Assembly (NCBI RefSeq): GCF_000585375.1
Contig: NZ_KK073874.1
Span: 3,782,001-3,846,000, forward strand
DNA length: 64,000 nucleotides
Direction: 5' to 3'
Source: Cryptosporangium arvum DSM 44712
GTDB lineage: Bacteria > Actinomycetota > Actinomycetes > Mycobacteriales > Cryptosporangiaceae
A program made the position numbers and the translations under genes. Positions 16,929-25,102 of this stretch are shown here, one piece after another. Below the pieces are notes generated by a model. That model worked only from the letters and a program-made list of their open reading frames with translations. It made no database searches and had not been told where the DNA came from. Positions within the stretch are counted from its first letter, which is position 1. Every line of letters begins with the position of its first letter.

Positions 16929-17453
16929 TCACCGAGACAAACGCGATGTCTGTTCCGTAGTGACGTGAGTCCGGTTGCGGCTGCACCACAGTCCGATCAG
17001 GAGGGCGCAACCCCAGATCGTGAACAGCGGGTCCCACAGCAAACCGTGCCCGATCATCGTCTCCCGGTCGTATCCACCGGTGGGTGTGATGACGCCCGTC
17101 AAGACCGCCCAGGCCGAGAGGGTCGACACACCTCCCCACGCCACGAGGACGACGCCGGCAGACCAGCCGAGGAAACGAATCCACCGGTAGTACCGGGTCT
17201 TCCGACGTTCATTCACCAGCGGGACGATCGCGACGGCGCCCTTCACCAGAGCAACGAGTGTCAGGCCGAGACCGGCTTCCACCGGATGGTCGTCAGCTAA
17301 CTGGACGGCCCAGTCGCCCACCGATTCCAGTTGCCAACGGCCGCCCAGAGCCCAGAAAAGGCTCACCGCCGCGTGGAGCAGACCCGTGGCAGCCGCGATG
17401 CGCAGGGGCCACCAACCACTGCGGTGCCGGTTCCCGGAGCCTCGAACGTCCAT
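16929..17453 (-). CDS. DUF3995 family membrane protein
   Basis: This 174-residue integral membrane protein has four predicted spans (about 17-37, 61-81, 92-115, 140-160). The pattern WWPLRIAAATGLLHAAVSLF ... FWALGG and the late IGHGLLWDPLFTIWG are those of DUF3995, a small family of unknown function common in actinobacteria. The start ATG at 17453 is clear. A CATGCCGC motif (GCGGCATGA on this strand) lies 128 bp upstream, the same distance as before the peptide gene at 56899. Confidence 0.85.
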   Translation of the reverse strand: MDVRGSGNRHRSGWWPLRIAAATGLLHAAVSLFWALGGRWQLESVGDWAVQLADDHPVEAGLGLTLVALVKGAVAIVPLVNERRKTRYYRWIRFLGWSAGVVLVAWGGVSTLSAWAVLTGVITPTGGYDRETMIGHGLLWDPLFTIWGCALLIGLWCSRNRTHVTTEQTSRLSR

Positions 17454-17646
17454 GTGGCGACCCTAAGGCTGCGTCAGTTCGCGCGCATCCAAGAATATTT
17501 CCGGAATCGGAGCACGGACAGATCCCCGTGGCGTCGATCGCGAAGAACTGACTCCGTTCCATCCCGACAAGACATCCGCTCATGCCGCGAGGCGCTCAAC
17601 AGCAATTTGATGGTCGCGAGTGTGATCGGGCTGCTAGGAATCCCAC

Positions 17647-17874
17647 ATGACGACCTTCATGCGCAGGTCCCAGTTGGCGTTGGGTGCCCTATGGCTCGTC
17701 GTGGGATTTGGCTGGCTGGTCCTGGCCGTCGTCTGGTTCGGACGGGGCGGCATGGGTGACCCCGGGTTCTACACCGGCCTTCCCGTCGGCCCCGTCATGT
17801 TCCTTGCCGCTTGGTGGAACTTCAGGCGAGCGCATAGAGGCTCGGGGCCAATTGGACGAGACGAGGCTGCCTGA
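17647..17874 (+). CDS. small two-span membrane protein
   Basis: The 75-residue product starts at an ATG. Hydrophobic segments lie at about 10-32 (LALGALWLVVGFGWLVLAVV) and 42-58, with a basic-then-acidic tail. It is divergent from the DUF3995 gene with about 190 bp between. Family unknown. Composition and position support a real gene, but it is short. Confidence 0.55.
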   Translation: MTTFMRRSQLALGALWLVVGFGWLVLAVVWFGRGGMGDPGFYTGLPVGPVMFLAAWWNFRRAHRGSGPIGRDEAA

Positions 17875-18055
17875 CAGGGAGGCTGACTTCGTCAGCGGCC
17901 TCGGAAGCGGACTTGGGGCGTCCGCGGCAGCGACGGCCGACCAACACACTCTCATGCCGCGTCCAGCGCGAAGCATTGCTCTGCCGCAGGTGGTGGCGCA
18001 TCGGCCGCTGTCCTGATCGGGTCGAGGCCTGATCGGCGTTCGTGCGGACGCGCCA

Positions 18056-18085
18056 AGGGCCGGGAAGCGTGTGCTCCCCGGCCCT
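18056..18085 (-). terminator. hairpin downstream of peptide gene copy 1
   Basis: The 9-bp stem AGGGCCGGG/CCCGGCCCT encloses a 12-nt loop, starting 17 nt past the stop at 18103 on the minus strand. The second peptide gene has a hairpin in the same position. Confidence 0.75.
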
Positions 18086-18102
18086 GGTGCTGCTGGTGTG
18101 GG

Positions 18103-18231
18103 TCAGCTGCAGGGGTTGTAGTCCCAGCAGTCGTTGTAGCGCTTCTTGTGGTGGCGGCGACGGCGCGGCTTGCACTCGTTGTAGTCCCAGTCGTTGCACT
18201 GGTTGTAGTCGTAGTCGTAGCAGCCGCTCAT
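18103..18231 (-). CDS. 42-residue Cys/Tyr/Asp-rich peptide, paralogue 1
   Basis: Begins MSGCYDYDYNQCNDWDYNEC, then a run KPRRRRHHKKR and an ending NDCWDYNPCS. Cys lie at 4, 12, 20, 35 and 41; two units of C-(7 residues)-C with DY/NY content precede the basic block. There is no signal peptide. A GGAGG site precedes the ATG. The paralogue at 56771-56899 matches at 37 of 42 residues, with the whole C-terminal half identical. The longer in-frame reading to 18351 is rejected because the corresponding upstream sequence of the paralogue is out of frame. Metal binding, a disulfide-rich surface peptide or a nucleic-acid-binding role are all open. I know no described family that matches. Confidence 0.75.
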   Translation of the reverse strand: MSGCYDYDYNQCNDWDYNECKPRRRRHHKKRYNDCWDYNPCS

Positions 18232-18255
18232 GTCGTCCAGCCTCCAGAAGTGTGG

Positions 18256-18356
18256 GTGTGTTCCTGCTGTGCCATGAGCTTCGCGCGGATCGGCGGCGGG
18301 CTCGATCGCCGGCGCGACGGGCGCAACGTTCGCTTCCGAACACTCGCTCATGCCGC
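18256..18356 (-). repeat. leader element, copy 2 (upstream of peptide 1), with GCGGCATGA motif
   Basis: Bases 18256-18343 align without gaps to 8783-8870. Bases 18342-18356, ending in CATGCCGC, are identical to the corresponding end at 57020-57034. The element sits 25 bp before the peptide start. Confidence 0.7.
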
Positions 18357-18389
18357 GCTGCGGTCGCAGCTTGCTGGCTCCTGCGTATA

Positions 18390-18716
18390 TCAGCTGGGCG
18401 TCAACTTGAGCCAGTTCGGCACCGGTCCGCCGCAGTCCATCGCTAGGAGATCGTCCAGCATCCGGTCGAAGTGGTCATCGGCGACGCCGAAAGCGCCACC
18501 CACGCACATGCCCTCGTGCGGCCTCGCCCAGCGGTACGCCGCGACGTCAACCACCGGACCCCGAAACAGCGCGATCTGCCCGTCCGAGCTTCCGCCCGTG
18601 AAACTCAGCAGCCACGTCGGATCCATCCCCGACGGCAACAGTGGACCGCGCAACTCGAGGGCCAGCTCGCGGCCGTGCCGATCGGCCCACCCGGCCAGAA
18701 CCGCACTGAGTCCCAC
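18390..18716 (-). CDS. hypothetical soluble protein
   Basis: The 108-residue protein starts at a GTG. It contains WLLSFTGGSSDGQIALFRG followed by VVDVAAYRWARP and ends VPNWLKLTPS. The size, lack of signal peptide and alternating hydrophobic pattern resemble small immunity or SUKH-like proteins, but no motif settles that. It is followed by the leader element and peptide gene on the same strand, about 35 bp beyond its stop. Family unknown. Confidence 0.55.
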   Translation of the reverse strand: MGLSAVLAGWADRHGRELALELRGPLLPSGMDPTWLLSFTGGSSDGQIALFRGPVVDVAAYRWARPHEGMCVGGAFGVADDHFDRMLDDLLAMDCGGPVPNWLKLTPS

Positions 18717-19082
18717 TTCGCCGACTCGTTGTTCGCCCGGCGTGCATCAACGCGCTGATCGGCCGCCTCTTCCACGACCGGCCCTCGCGATTTGCCCTCT
18801 CGCAAGCCGGCAGTTGTCGGCGAAAACATCAGCTGCCGGAGCCGCTCCGGAATTGAAAGAATCGACGTTGTCCGCGCGGTATCGCCGAACCTGACGACGC
18901 TTGACGCCTCACCGGACTCCAACCTACAGTGCAGCAATTGGAATGCCGTTTCGCATTTCCGGGCGCACGGATGCTCTACGTACGGATGCTTTAAGTAAGG
19001 CGTCGCAATCAGTGACGGCCGAGCCCTCCGGTTGATTCTTGACGAGCAGCTCCACCCTCCCCGCTCGACGGAAGGAGCGACC
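18717..19082. other. intergenic/promoter region before the FMN dehydrogenase
   Basis: No gene is recognised in 366 bp. G+C is lower near 18.9 kb, consistent with a promoter region for the gene at 19083. An AAGGAG ribosome site closes the stretch. Confidence 0.5.
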
Positions 19083-20402
19083 GTGAGCAATCAGGATGAC
19101 GTAGGGCCCCTGTTCCGGCCGGCACCGCCGGCCGTACTCGCCCCGATCGCGACCGTCCGGCAGATTCCGAGCTGGTCGGAGCTGCGCGAGGTCGTACAGT
19201 TCCGCAGGCCGCGGCTAGGCCGCACCCGGCGGCGGCTGGAGCGTTCCCATTCGATCCGCGACCTGCGTGAGGCGGCCCGGCGCACCACCCCTCGTGCGGT
19301 CTTCGACTACGTGGACGGCGCGGCGGAGGAGGAGATCACCGCGGCGCGGAACGTCGCCGCCTACCGGCGGATCACCTTCCGACCGGACGCGCTGCGTTCG
19401 GTCGCTAGTCCCGACTCGAGCATCATTCTCCTGGGGCAGCGCATCGCGATGCCGCTGATGTTCGCGCCCACCGGCTACACGCGGATGATGCACCACCACG
19501 GTGAGGCGGCCGTCGCATCGGTGGCTCAGCACGTCGGAGTGCCGTACGCGCTGTCGACGATGGGCTCGACCTCGATCGAGGACGTCCGTGCCGCGGCGCC
19601 GGGCGGTGACCTCTGGTTCCAGTTGTATCTCACGGCGAACCGGCGTCTGAATGAGGAACTGCTCGCGCGGGCCGAGGCAGCAGGATACTCGACGGTCCTG
19701 CTGACCGTCGACACGACGGTGTCGGGCATGCGCCTGCGTGACGTCCTCAACGGCCTCACGATTCCGCCGACGCTGACGGCCCGCACCGCGCTGAACATGT
19801 CCCGGTTTCCGACGTGGTGGTTCAACAAACTGACGACCGGGGGGATGACGTTCGCTTCGCTCGACGGCATTCCGGGCAAACCGACCCCCGGCGAGGTTGC
19901 GAACATGTTGTTCGATCCTGGCCTGAACCTCGAGTCGCTCACCTGGCTACGTCGGCGGTGGCGGGGCAATCTTCTCGTCAAGGGCGTGACGACGCCCGCA
20001 TCTGCGCGCGAGATCCTGGAGCACGGCGCCGACGGCGTCGTGGTGTCCAACCACGGCGGGCGGCAACTCGACCGATCGGCGGCGACCCTCGACGTGCTGC
20101 CGGCCATCCGGGCGGCGGTCGGGCTGGAGGCGACCGTACTCATCGACGGCGGTGTGCTGCACGGACAGGACATCGTGGCGGCTCGTGCGCTCGGAGCGGA
20201 CGCGGTCATGATCGGCCGCGCCTACCTCTACGGCCTCATGGCCGGCGGTCAGGGCGGGGTGCTCCGCGCGTTCGAGATCCTCGCCGAGGGATACCAGCGG
20301 TCGATGCAACTGCTCGGCGTCCGGCGCAGCGAGGACCTGTCCGACCGGCACGTGGCGTTCGCGTCGCACGCGGCCGGCGATTACCCGCACGTCTCGGTCT
20401 GA
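19083..20402 (+). CDS. FMN-dependent alpha-hydroxy-acid dehydrogenase (lactate dehydrogenase-like)
   Basis: This 439-residue member of the glycolate oxidase/L-lactate dehydrogenase family oxidises an L-2-hydroxy acid to the 2-oxo acid with FMN. It shows FAPTGYTRMMHHHGE, the FMN-binding LYLTANRRLN and LLTVDTTVSGMRLRD, a Lys in LLVKGV, the catalytic base and Arg in SNHGGRQLD, and the phosphate loop IDGGV...GADAVMIGRAYLYG. The GTG at 19083 is preceded by AAGGAG. The long N-terminal extension is like the LldD1 group. About 85 bp downstream an Nramp-like transporter begins on the same strand, so the two may be co-transcribed. The exact substrate is uncertain. Confidence 0.9.
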   Translation: MSNQDDVGPLFRPAPPAVLAPIATVRQIPSWSELREVVQFRRPRLGRTRRRLERSHSIRDLREAARRTTPRAVFDYVDGAAEEEITAARNVAAYRRITFRPDALRSVASPDSSIILLGQRIAMPLMFAPTGYTRMMHHHGEAAVASVAQHVGVPYALSTMGSTSIEDVRAAAPGGDLWFQLYLTANRRLNEELLARAEAAGYSTVLLTVDTTVSGMRLRDVLNGLTIPPTLTARTALNMSRFPTWWFNKLTTGGMTFASLDGIPGKPTPGEVANMLFDPGLNLESLTWLRRRWRGNLLVKGVTTPASAREILEHGADGVVVSNHGGRQLDRSAATLDVLPAIRAAVGLEATVLIDGGVLHGQDIVAARALGADAVMIGRAYLYGLMAGGQGGVLRAFEILAEGYQRSMQLLGVRRSEDLSDRHVAFASHAAGDYPHVSV

Positions 20403-20486
20403 CCGCCGTCGCGGTACGCGTCAGGTCGCAGAACGCGGACTGACACCGCATCTGCGGCGACCCAACCAAAGGATGAAGGAGGCGCC

Positions 20487-21932
20487 ATGGTCAGCATCCC
20501 TCACACCGGCGGAAGCCACTCCTCGGTGGTGGACCTGTTCCCGATCAAGCATCTGGCCGCTCCCGAGGTCCGGGAGCTGCCCGAGCCACCGGCGACCTTC
20601 CGACACGTCATCGGACCGGGAATCGTGGCCGCCGGCGTCGGCATGGCCAGTGGCGAATTCATCCTCTTCCCCTACATCGCTTCCCAGGTGGGGCTGGTGT
20701 TCGTCTGGGCCGCGTTCGTCGGCCTGGCCACCCAGTACTTCCTCAACATGGAGATCGAGCGCTACACGCTGGCCACCGGGGAGACCGCGCTGACCGGCTT
20801 CAGCCGGTACTGGCGGCACTGGGGTCTGCTCTTCGCGATCATGGCCTACTTCGCGAACCTCTGGCCCGGCTGGGCAACCAGTTCGGCGACCTTGATCACC
20901 TATCTCGTCGGCGGCAACCGGGTGCCGATCGCCGTCGGGATCCTGTTTCTGATCGGCATCGTCCTGACCATGACGCCGGTCGTTTACCAGGCCCTCGAGA
21001 AGATCGAGATGGTCAAGGTAGCGGCGATCCTGCTGCTGATCGTCGTCGGTGGCGTGGCCGCGATCGGCGCTACGGCCTGGGCCGACAGCCCGCGGATCAT
21101 CACCGAGGCGGGGGTGCCGCACCAGGAACTCGGCTTCGCGCTGCTGCTCGGGGCGCTGGCGTTCGCCGGGGCCGGAGGCGGGCAGAACCTCTGCCAGAGC
21201 AACTGGATCCGCGACAAGGGCTTCGGCATGGGTGCGTACGTCCCCCGGATCGTCAGCCCGGTCACCGGCCAGCCGGAGGCCGCGCCGTCGACCGGTTTCG
21301 TCTTCGAGCCGACGCGGGAGAACCTCGACCGGTGGCGGCGGTGGTGGCGGTTCGCCAACCTGGAGCAGTTGAGCACCTTCGTGCTGATCAGCTTCCTGAC
21401 CATCTTCTTCACCTCCCTGCTCGCCTACGCCACGGTCTTCGGCCGGGAAGGGCTGAGCAGCGACATCTCGTTCCTGAAGGTCGAGGGTGACGCGCTAAAC
21501 GAGTCCGTCGGCGGCTGGTTCGGCACGTTCTTCTGGATCATCGGCGCGCTCTCGCTGTTCGCGGCGGCGCTCGGGATAGTGGACTACACCAGCCGGCTGG
21601 GAGCCGACGTCCTGAAGACCGCGTACCTGAAGTCGACGAACGAGAGCAAGATCTACTTCGGGCTGGTGTGGGGTCTAGTCGGCATCGGTGTCATCGTCCT
21701 GCTGTCCGGGCTCACCCAGCCGCTGATCCTGCTCGTCATCTCCGCGGTCACGGGCGGGCTGATGATGTTCTTCTACTCGGCGCTGCTGCTCCTGATCAAC
21801 CGGCGGGTGCTACCGAGGGAGATCCGCCCGAGCGCCGTCCGGGTCGTGGCGCTGATCTGGGCTTTTGTCCTCTTCGGCTTCCTGTCCGCGCTGACTTTCA
21901 ACGAGCAGATACGAAAGCTGTTCGAGGGCTGA
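20487..21932 (+). CDS. Nramp-related transporter lacking the canonical metal-site motifs
   Basis: The 481-residue integral membrane protein has about 11 spans. The start ATG follows GAAGGAGG. It aligns with Nramp/MntH proteins in layout, but helix 1 reads IGPGIVAAGVGMASGEF where Nramps have DPGN, and the helix-6 position reads GGQNLCQSNWIRDKGF where Nramps have the MPH motif. The metal-ligating Asp, Asn, Met and His are therefore absent. Nramp relatives with such changes (for example the NrMT magnesium group) carry other substrates, so Mn/Fe import should not be assumed. It may act with the upstream hydroxy-acid dehydrogenase. Confidence 0.85.
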   Translation: MVSIPHTGGSHSSVVDLFPIKHLAAPEVRELPEPPATFRHVIGPGIVAAGVGMASGEFILFPYIASQVGLVFVWAAFVGLATQYFLNMEIERYTLATGETALTGFSRYWRHWGLLFAIMAYFANLWPGWATSSATLITYLVGGNRVPIAVGILFLIGIVLTMTPVVYQALEKIEMVKVAAILLLIVVGGVAAIGATAWADSPRIITEAGVPHQELGFALLLGALAFAGAGGGQNLCQSNWIRDKGFGMGAYVPRIVSPVTGQPEAAPSTGFVFEPTRENLDRWRRWWRFANLEQLSTFVLISFLTIFFTSLLAYATVFGREGLSSDISFLKVEGDALNESVGGWFGTFFWIIGALSLFAAALGIVDYTSRLGADVLKTAYLKSTNESKIYFGLVWGLVGIGVIVLLSGLTQPLILLVISAVTGGLMMFFYSALLLLINRRVLPREIRPSAVRVVALIWAFVLFGFLSALTFNEQIRKLFEG

Positions 21933-22052
21933 GCCGGCCCTCCTGCACCGGCACACGGGCACGGCCGTCGACGCCTATGAGCGACCGTCCTCGAAGGCTG
22001 CCACCCGGGGACGGTCCAGATCCCGGCCGCTCCGGACACCTGATCCCGGAGA

Positions 22053-22248
22053 TCAGCGCTCTCCCAGCCGTATGCCCCGGGCCTGGTCGGAGGCGTCGGT
22101 GACGATGGTTTCCTGCAGGGTGATCAGGTCGGCCGCGAGGTCGGCGAAGCCGTGCCGGAGGACGGCGCGGCCAGTCGCCGCGCATGCCCCATGTGTTCAG
22201 CGTCGGCACCCGCAGCGCGCGCTCGTCGACCGACGACGGGCGGCTCAC
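22053..22248 (-). pseudogene. endonuclease/exonuclease/phosphatase-family remnant
   Basis: A GTG start overlapping the upstream stop (GTGA) opens a frame with VPTLNTWGMRGDW, the N-terminal signature of EEP-fold nucleases and phosphatases. The frame then shifts by one base near 22.17 kb. The next register gives RHGFADLAADLITLQETIVT, including the conserved LQE metal-ligand motif, and stops at 22053. Only the first quarter of the usual domain remains. It is inactive by frameshift and truncation. Confidence 0.7.
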
Positions 22249-22550
22249 CGGTCGCTCTCCGGGCAGAGGTGGCGCAGCGCCCAGGCGCCGAGGATGCGTG
22301 CCGCGCGGACGGCCTGCCCGGGGTCGTTCAACAAGTGCTTCGCCTCCAGCGAGACGAAGCTAAACGGATGGCGCGCCGTCCGGAAGATCTCGCCGGTGTT
22401 CTCGATGCCGACCGTGGCGTCCGTAGGCGAATGCAACACCACCAGGGGCAGCCCGAGCTCACGGCCAACCGCGAGGTGGACCTGATCGCCGCGACAGTCG
22501 ATGACGATGCGCATCAATAGACGCAGCGACGCGCACAGGTGGCTCATCAC
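22245..22550 (-). pseudogene. C-terminal piece of an alpha/beta hydrolase (OsmC-associated type)
   Basis: The 101-residue frame contains PLVVLHSPTDATVGIENTGE followed by IFRTARHPFSFVSLE and an acid/His-like end EAKHLLND. This corresponds to the last third of hydrolases often fused to OsmC domains. The nucleophile elbow and N-terminal two-thirds are missing. Its GTGA overlap with the downstream EEP remnant shows the two once formed an operon. The D-H-L-L motif of relatives is K-H-L-L here. Confidence 0.6.
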
Positions 22551-22995
22551 TCGCTGATGGACCGTCGGTCCCCCTCGGCCCGAAGGGGCGCTCTACCGAG
22601 AAATGACACAGTCCGGCTACAGCGAGTATCGGATTTGACCTCGACGCTCGTGCCCGGATCACTAAGGACACTACGGGACGCGACAGGTTCGCCATGGAAT
22701 TGCGACTTCTCTAGGCAGGGAAACCGAATTGCTACTTACTCTTATGCCGCGATGCGTCTCTCGCGAAGCGCCACTTGGGTAGCAGTTGGTTGCAGGCCCT
22801 GGGCACGGAGCGTGAAGCCGACAGCAAGCGGCTCCGCCCACTTCCCGTCTAGGCCGTGCTGCGTACGAGCGGCTGGCCTCGGCGTCCTGCCGGAACCTTT
22901 TTCGACGTCCGCATCACCTCGCTTTGGGGGCACACCACTCCGCTCGTCCACGCGTTACCGTGAGTCGCCTGTACTAGCAAACTGGGGGGAACGAG
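22551..22995. other. intergenic, no gene seen
   Basis: About 445 bp of mixed composition. It includes TATGCCGC at 22743, a variant of the recurring CATGCCGC motif. The end holds the GGGGGGA ribosome site of the next gene. Confidence 0.5.
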
Positions 22996-23649
22996 TTGTT
23001 AGGTACTAGCCGAACCACGAAGCGAATCCCAAATTTCGTTTCGTTGCTGCTGAGCCTTGCAGTAATGGCGGTGGCAATGGGCGCCGCGCCGTCCGTCGCG
23101 CGCGCCGATGACACGAATAACCGGAGTTTCGCGGGTTGCCCGCTGCTCATCGAACGGTTCAGCGGCGACTGTGTCGTCAAGCTCCAGCATTATCTGAACG
23201 TCGTCAATCCCGGCTACGCACTGGCCGAGGATGGAAAGTTCGGCCGTCTGACCCGGATCGCCGTCCTCGATTTCCAGGGCCGCAATCGCCTGGGCGCGGA
23301 TGGCAACGTCGGTGGGATCACCGCGGACGCGCTGACTGCGCAGTACAACGCCAAGCAGCCGCCGCCGCCTCCGGCGAACTCGCCGATCAGCTGCCTGGCT
23401 CAAGGCAAAGTCAGCGACCATAAAGGAAACTGCGTGTCCGATGGTGTCGTTGGTGGGGGTAAGCCCCTCGGCGAATGCCTCAAGGAGGCCGCGATCGACG
23501 AGGCGACACAGAAAACGCTGGAGCGCGCCTTCACGCAGGGCAAATTCAGCAGCTGGAAAACCGCACTGAGCACGGTGAAGAAGATTTCGCCGTTCCTCAC
23601 GGCTGCTGAGGCGTTCAAGTGCGGCTGGTGGGATCGTCCCGGCAGCTAA
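22996..23649 (+). CDS. secreted peptidoglycan-binding (PG_binding_1) protein
   Basis: The 217-residue protein starts at a TTG with GGGGGGA six bases upstream. The signal peptide has a basic start, the core FVSLLLSLAVMAVAMG and a likely cleavage site ARA-DD. A PG_binding_1-type domain spans about residues 45-115 (VVKLQHYLN, DGKFGRLTRIAVLDFQ). A Pro linker PPPPPA follows, then a Cys-containing C-terminal domain (ISCLAQGKV, GNCVSDG, GECLKEA, FKCGWWD) probably stabilised by disulfides. No lytic domain is visible. A strong terminator follows at once. Role: wall-associated, otherwise unknown. Confidence 0.85.
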   Translation: MLGTSRTTKRIPNFVSLLLSLAVMAVAMGAAPSVARADDTNNRSFAGCPLLIERFSGDCVVKLQHYLNVVNPGYALAEDGKFGRLTRIAVLDFQGRNRLGADGNVGGITADALTAQYNAKQPPPPPANSPISCLAQGKVSDHKGNCVSDGVVGGGKPLGECLKEAAIDEATQKTLERAFTQGKFSSWKTALSTVKKISPFLTAAEAFKCGWWDRPGS

Positions 23650-23660
23650 TCGACGACCGG

Positions 23661-23691
23661 TCCTGCGCCCCTGCGCGGCGGGGGCGCAGGA
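23661..23691 (+). terminator. hairpin after the peptidoglycan-binding protein
   Basis: An 11-bp perfect stem TCCTGCGCCCC/GGGGCGCAGGA with a 9-nt loop lies 12 bp beyond the stop. Confidence 0.8.
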
Positions 23692-23956
23692 TCGACTGCT
23701 CCCAGGGCCCGGGACCGCGAGCGACGAGCCCGAGCGCTGGTGGCCCGTAGTGGCGTGTCGCGGGCGATCCAAGCCATCAGAGTCAGTGAACTCTTTTCAA
23801 CCTGGTGTTGGCGCAGGTAGCGGCATAGTCCAAACCGGCCCGCGACAAGAGAGCCACGCTCCACGACCGCCTGACCTCGCCACGGCTGCCGCATGCGTCT
23901 CCTCATGTGGTTCGGCGAGGAGCCGACCTGCCGGTCCGAGCCAGGTTGAAATACGT
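23692..23956. other. intergenic, no gene seen
   Basis: No coding or structural signal beyond the terminator; open frames are compositional. Confidence 0.4.
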
Positions 23957-24142
23957 TCAGTTGGCTAGCCAGGGATCGACGAGATCGACGCGAGCCTGGT
24001 GGAAGTCCTTGGGTTTGCGGTGCGGGTAGCGAGGAGTCACGTGCCGGCTTCTGGGGTCATCCGCCAAGGTTGCCAGCGACGTCGCGCGCTGCAGGAATCC
24101 GGCTCCAACAACATCCGCTTCTGCCGCGCAGTGCGCATCCAA
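23957..24142 (-). CDS. short hypothetical protein or fragment
   Basis: The 61-residue frame has balanced composition and ends HQARVDLVDPWLAN, preceded by VTPRYPHRKPKDF. This reads like a genuine C-terminus. The N-terminal part and start are uncertain, and the IS5-type transposase begins just beyond, so the gene may have been cut by that insertion. No family recognised. Confidence 0.4.
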   Translation of the reverse strand: MDAHCAAEADVVGAGFLQRATSLATLADDPRSRHVTPRYPHRKPKDFHQARVDLVDPWLAN

Positions 24143-24187
24143 CTCGGGATCATCGGAGGTTGGTCCAGTGAGCCTTTGCCAACCTGA

Positions 24188-24964
24188 TCATGCGCTGGCG
24201 ATCATGAGGGTCTGAACTGCGGCGATGAGCCGGTGGGCGGTGTTCGGGCTGGAGCGGATCTTCCGCAGAACCCGCCAGTTCTTCAGCTCGGCGTTGGCCC
24301 GCTCACCGGGTCCACGGCGGCGGGCGTGGGCGGTGTTGACGTCCTTCTGGTTCCGGGACGGGCGCCGGTAGCGGCCGGTGCCTGGATCCTTCCGACGGCG
24401 CCGCTGCGGAACCGCGACCGTCGGCCCGGCGCCCTGAGAGGCGGTGTCGGCCGCCGCGGGGATCTCGTGGGTGGCCAGCGCGTCGATGATCCCGTGCTCG
24501 CGGGCAGCGCCCATGTCATGTCTCGCGCCGGGCAGCGGCGGCGAGATCCACACCAGCCGGCCGATCGGGTCGGCGACGACCTGCACGTTCAGCCCGTGGG
24601 CCTTGTGCGTGCCGGAGTAGAAGGCCCGGTCATAGCCCGATGTCATGCCTACCCGGTCGATGCGCAGCAGGGTGCCGTCGAGGATCACGAACGCCTTGCG
24701 GCGGGCGACCTCGATCGCCTGGGCCAGGGTGGGAGCCATCGCGGCGAGCAGTTCGAGCGCCTCACGGATGTGCCGGTACACCGTCGAGGTCCCGATGCGG
24801 AAGCCGCAGGCCAGGTCGGCGTGGGTCTCGCCCTTACGCACGTGCGCGACCACGAGCAGCGCCTGCCGGCCGGGCGAGAGCTTCCGCCACCGGGTTCGGC
24901 GCTGGTTGCGCTGCGCTCGCAGCGCATCGGAGAGCACGCCGAGGGCGCGGCTGGACACGGTCAT
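24188..24964 (-). CDS. IS5-family (DDE_Tnp_4 type) transposase
   Basis: This 258-residue transposase has an N-terminal HTH (HADLACGFRIGTSTVYRHIR) and a DDE/HARBI1-like nuclease. The first Asp lies in AFVILDGTLLRID, the second in SPPLPGARHDMGAAREHG, and Glu in GERANAELKNWRVLRKIRS. It appears complete. The element ends were not resolved; TTGCC near 24178 and its inverse GGCAA near 25018, each with a nearby GATCA/TGATC, are a weak candidate pair. It lies between a gene fragment and a methyltransferase. Confidence 0.8.
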   Translation of the reverse strand: MTVSSRALGVLSDALRAQRNQRRTRWRKLSPGRQALLVVAHVRKGETHADLACGFRIGTSTVYRHIREALELLAAMAPTLAQAIEVARRKAFVILDGTLLRIDRVGMTSGYDRAFYSGTHKAHGLNVQVVADPIGRLVWISPPLPGARHDMGAAREHGIIDALATHEIPAAADTASQGAGPTVAVPQRRRRKDPGTGRYRRPSRNQKDVNTAHARRRGPGERANAELKNWRVLRKIRSSPNTAHRLIAAVQTLMIASA

Positions 24965-25102
24965 CCCCGGACGGGTAGGACAGCACGTTGAAGCTCCTGG
25001 TGGGATGTGTTGATCTAGGCAATCGCCCGTCTACCAGGAGATTCACCCATTCGACGTCACGCCACGCTGCACACCGCTGACTGCCCGCCCAGGTCGGCAA
25101 AT

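Noticed and set aside
18103-18231. The 42-residue peptides as RiPP precursors
   Set aside because: No radical-SAM, cyclodehydratase, lanthionine or protease gene lies beside either copy, and there is no leader/core split. Not excluded, but unsupported.
18103-18351. Longer 82-residue reading of peptide 1 starting MSECSE
   Set aside because: In the paralogue the equivalent upstream sequence is in a different frame from the peptide. The conserved unit starts at MSGC after the ribosome site; the upstream part is conserved as DNA.
24174-25025. Ends of the IS5-type element from TTGCC/GGCAA matches
   Set aside because: Only short, gapped similarity between the candidate ends and no target duplication found, so no element boundaries are given.
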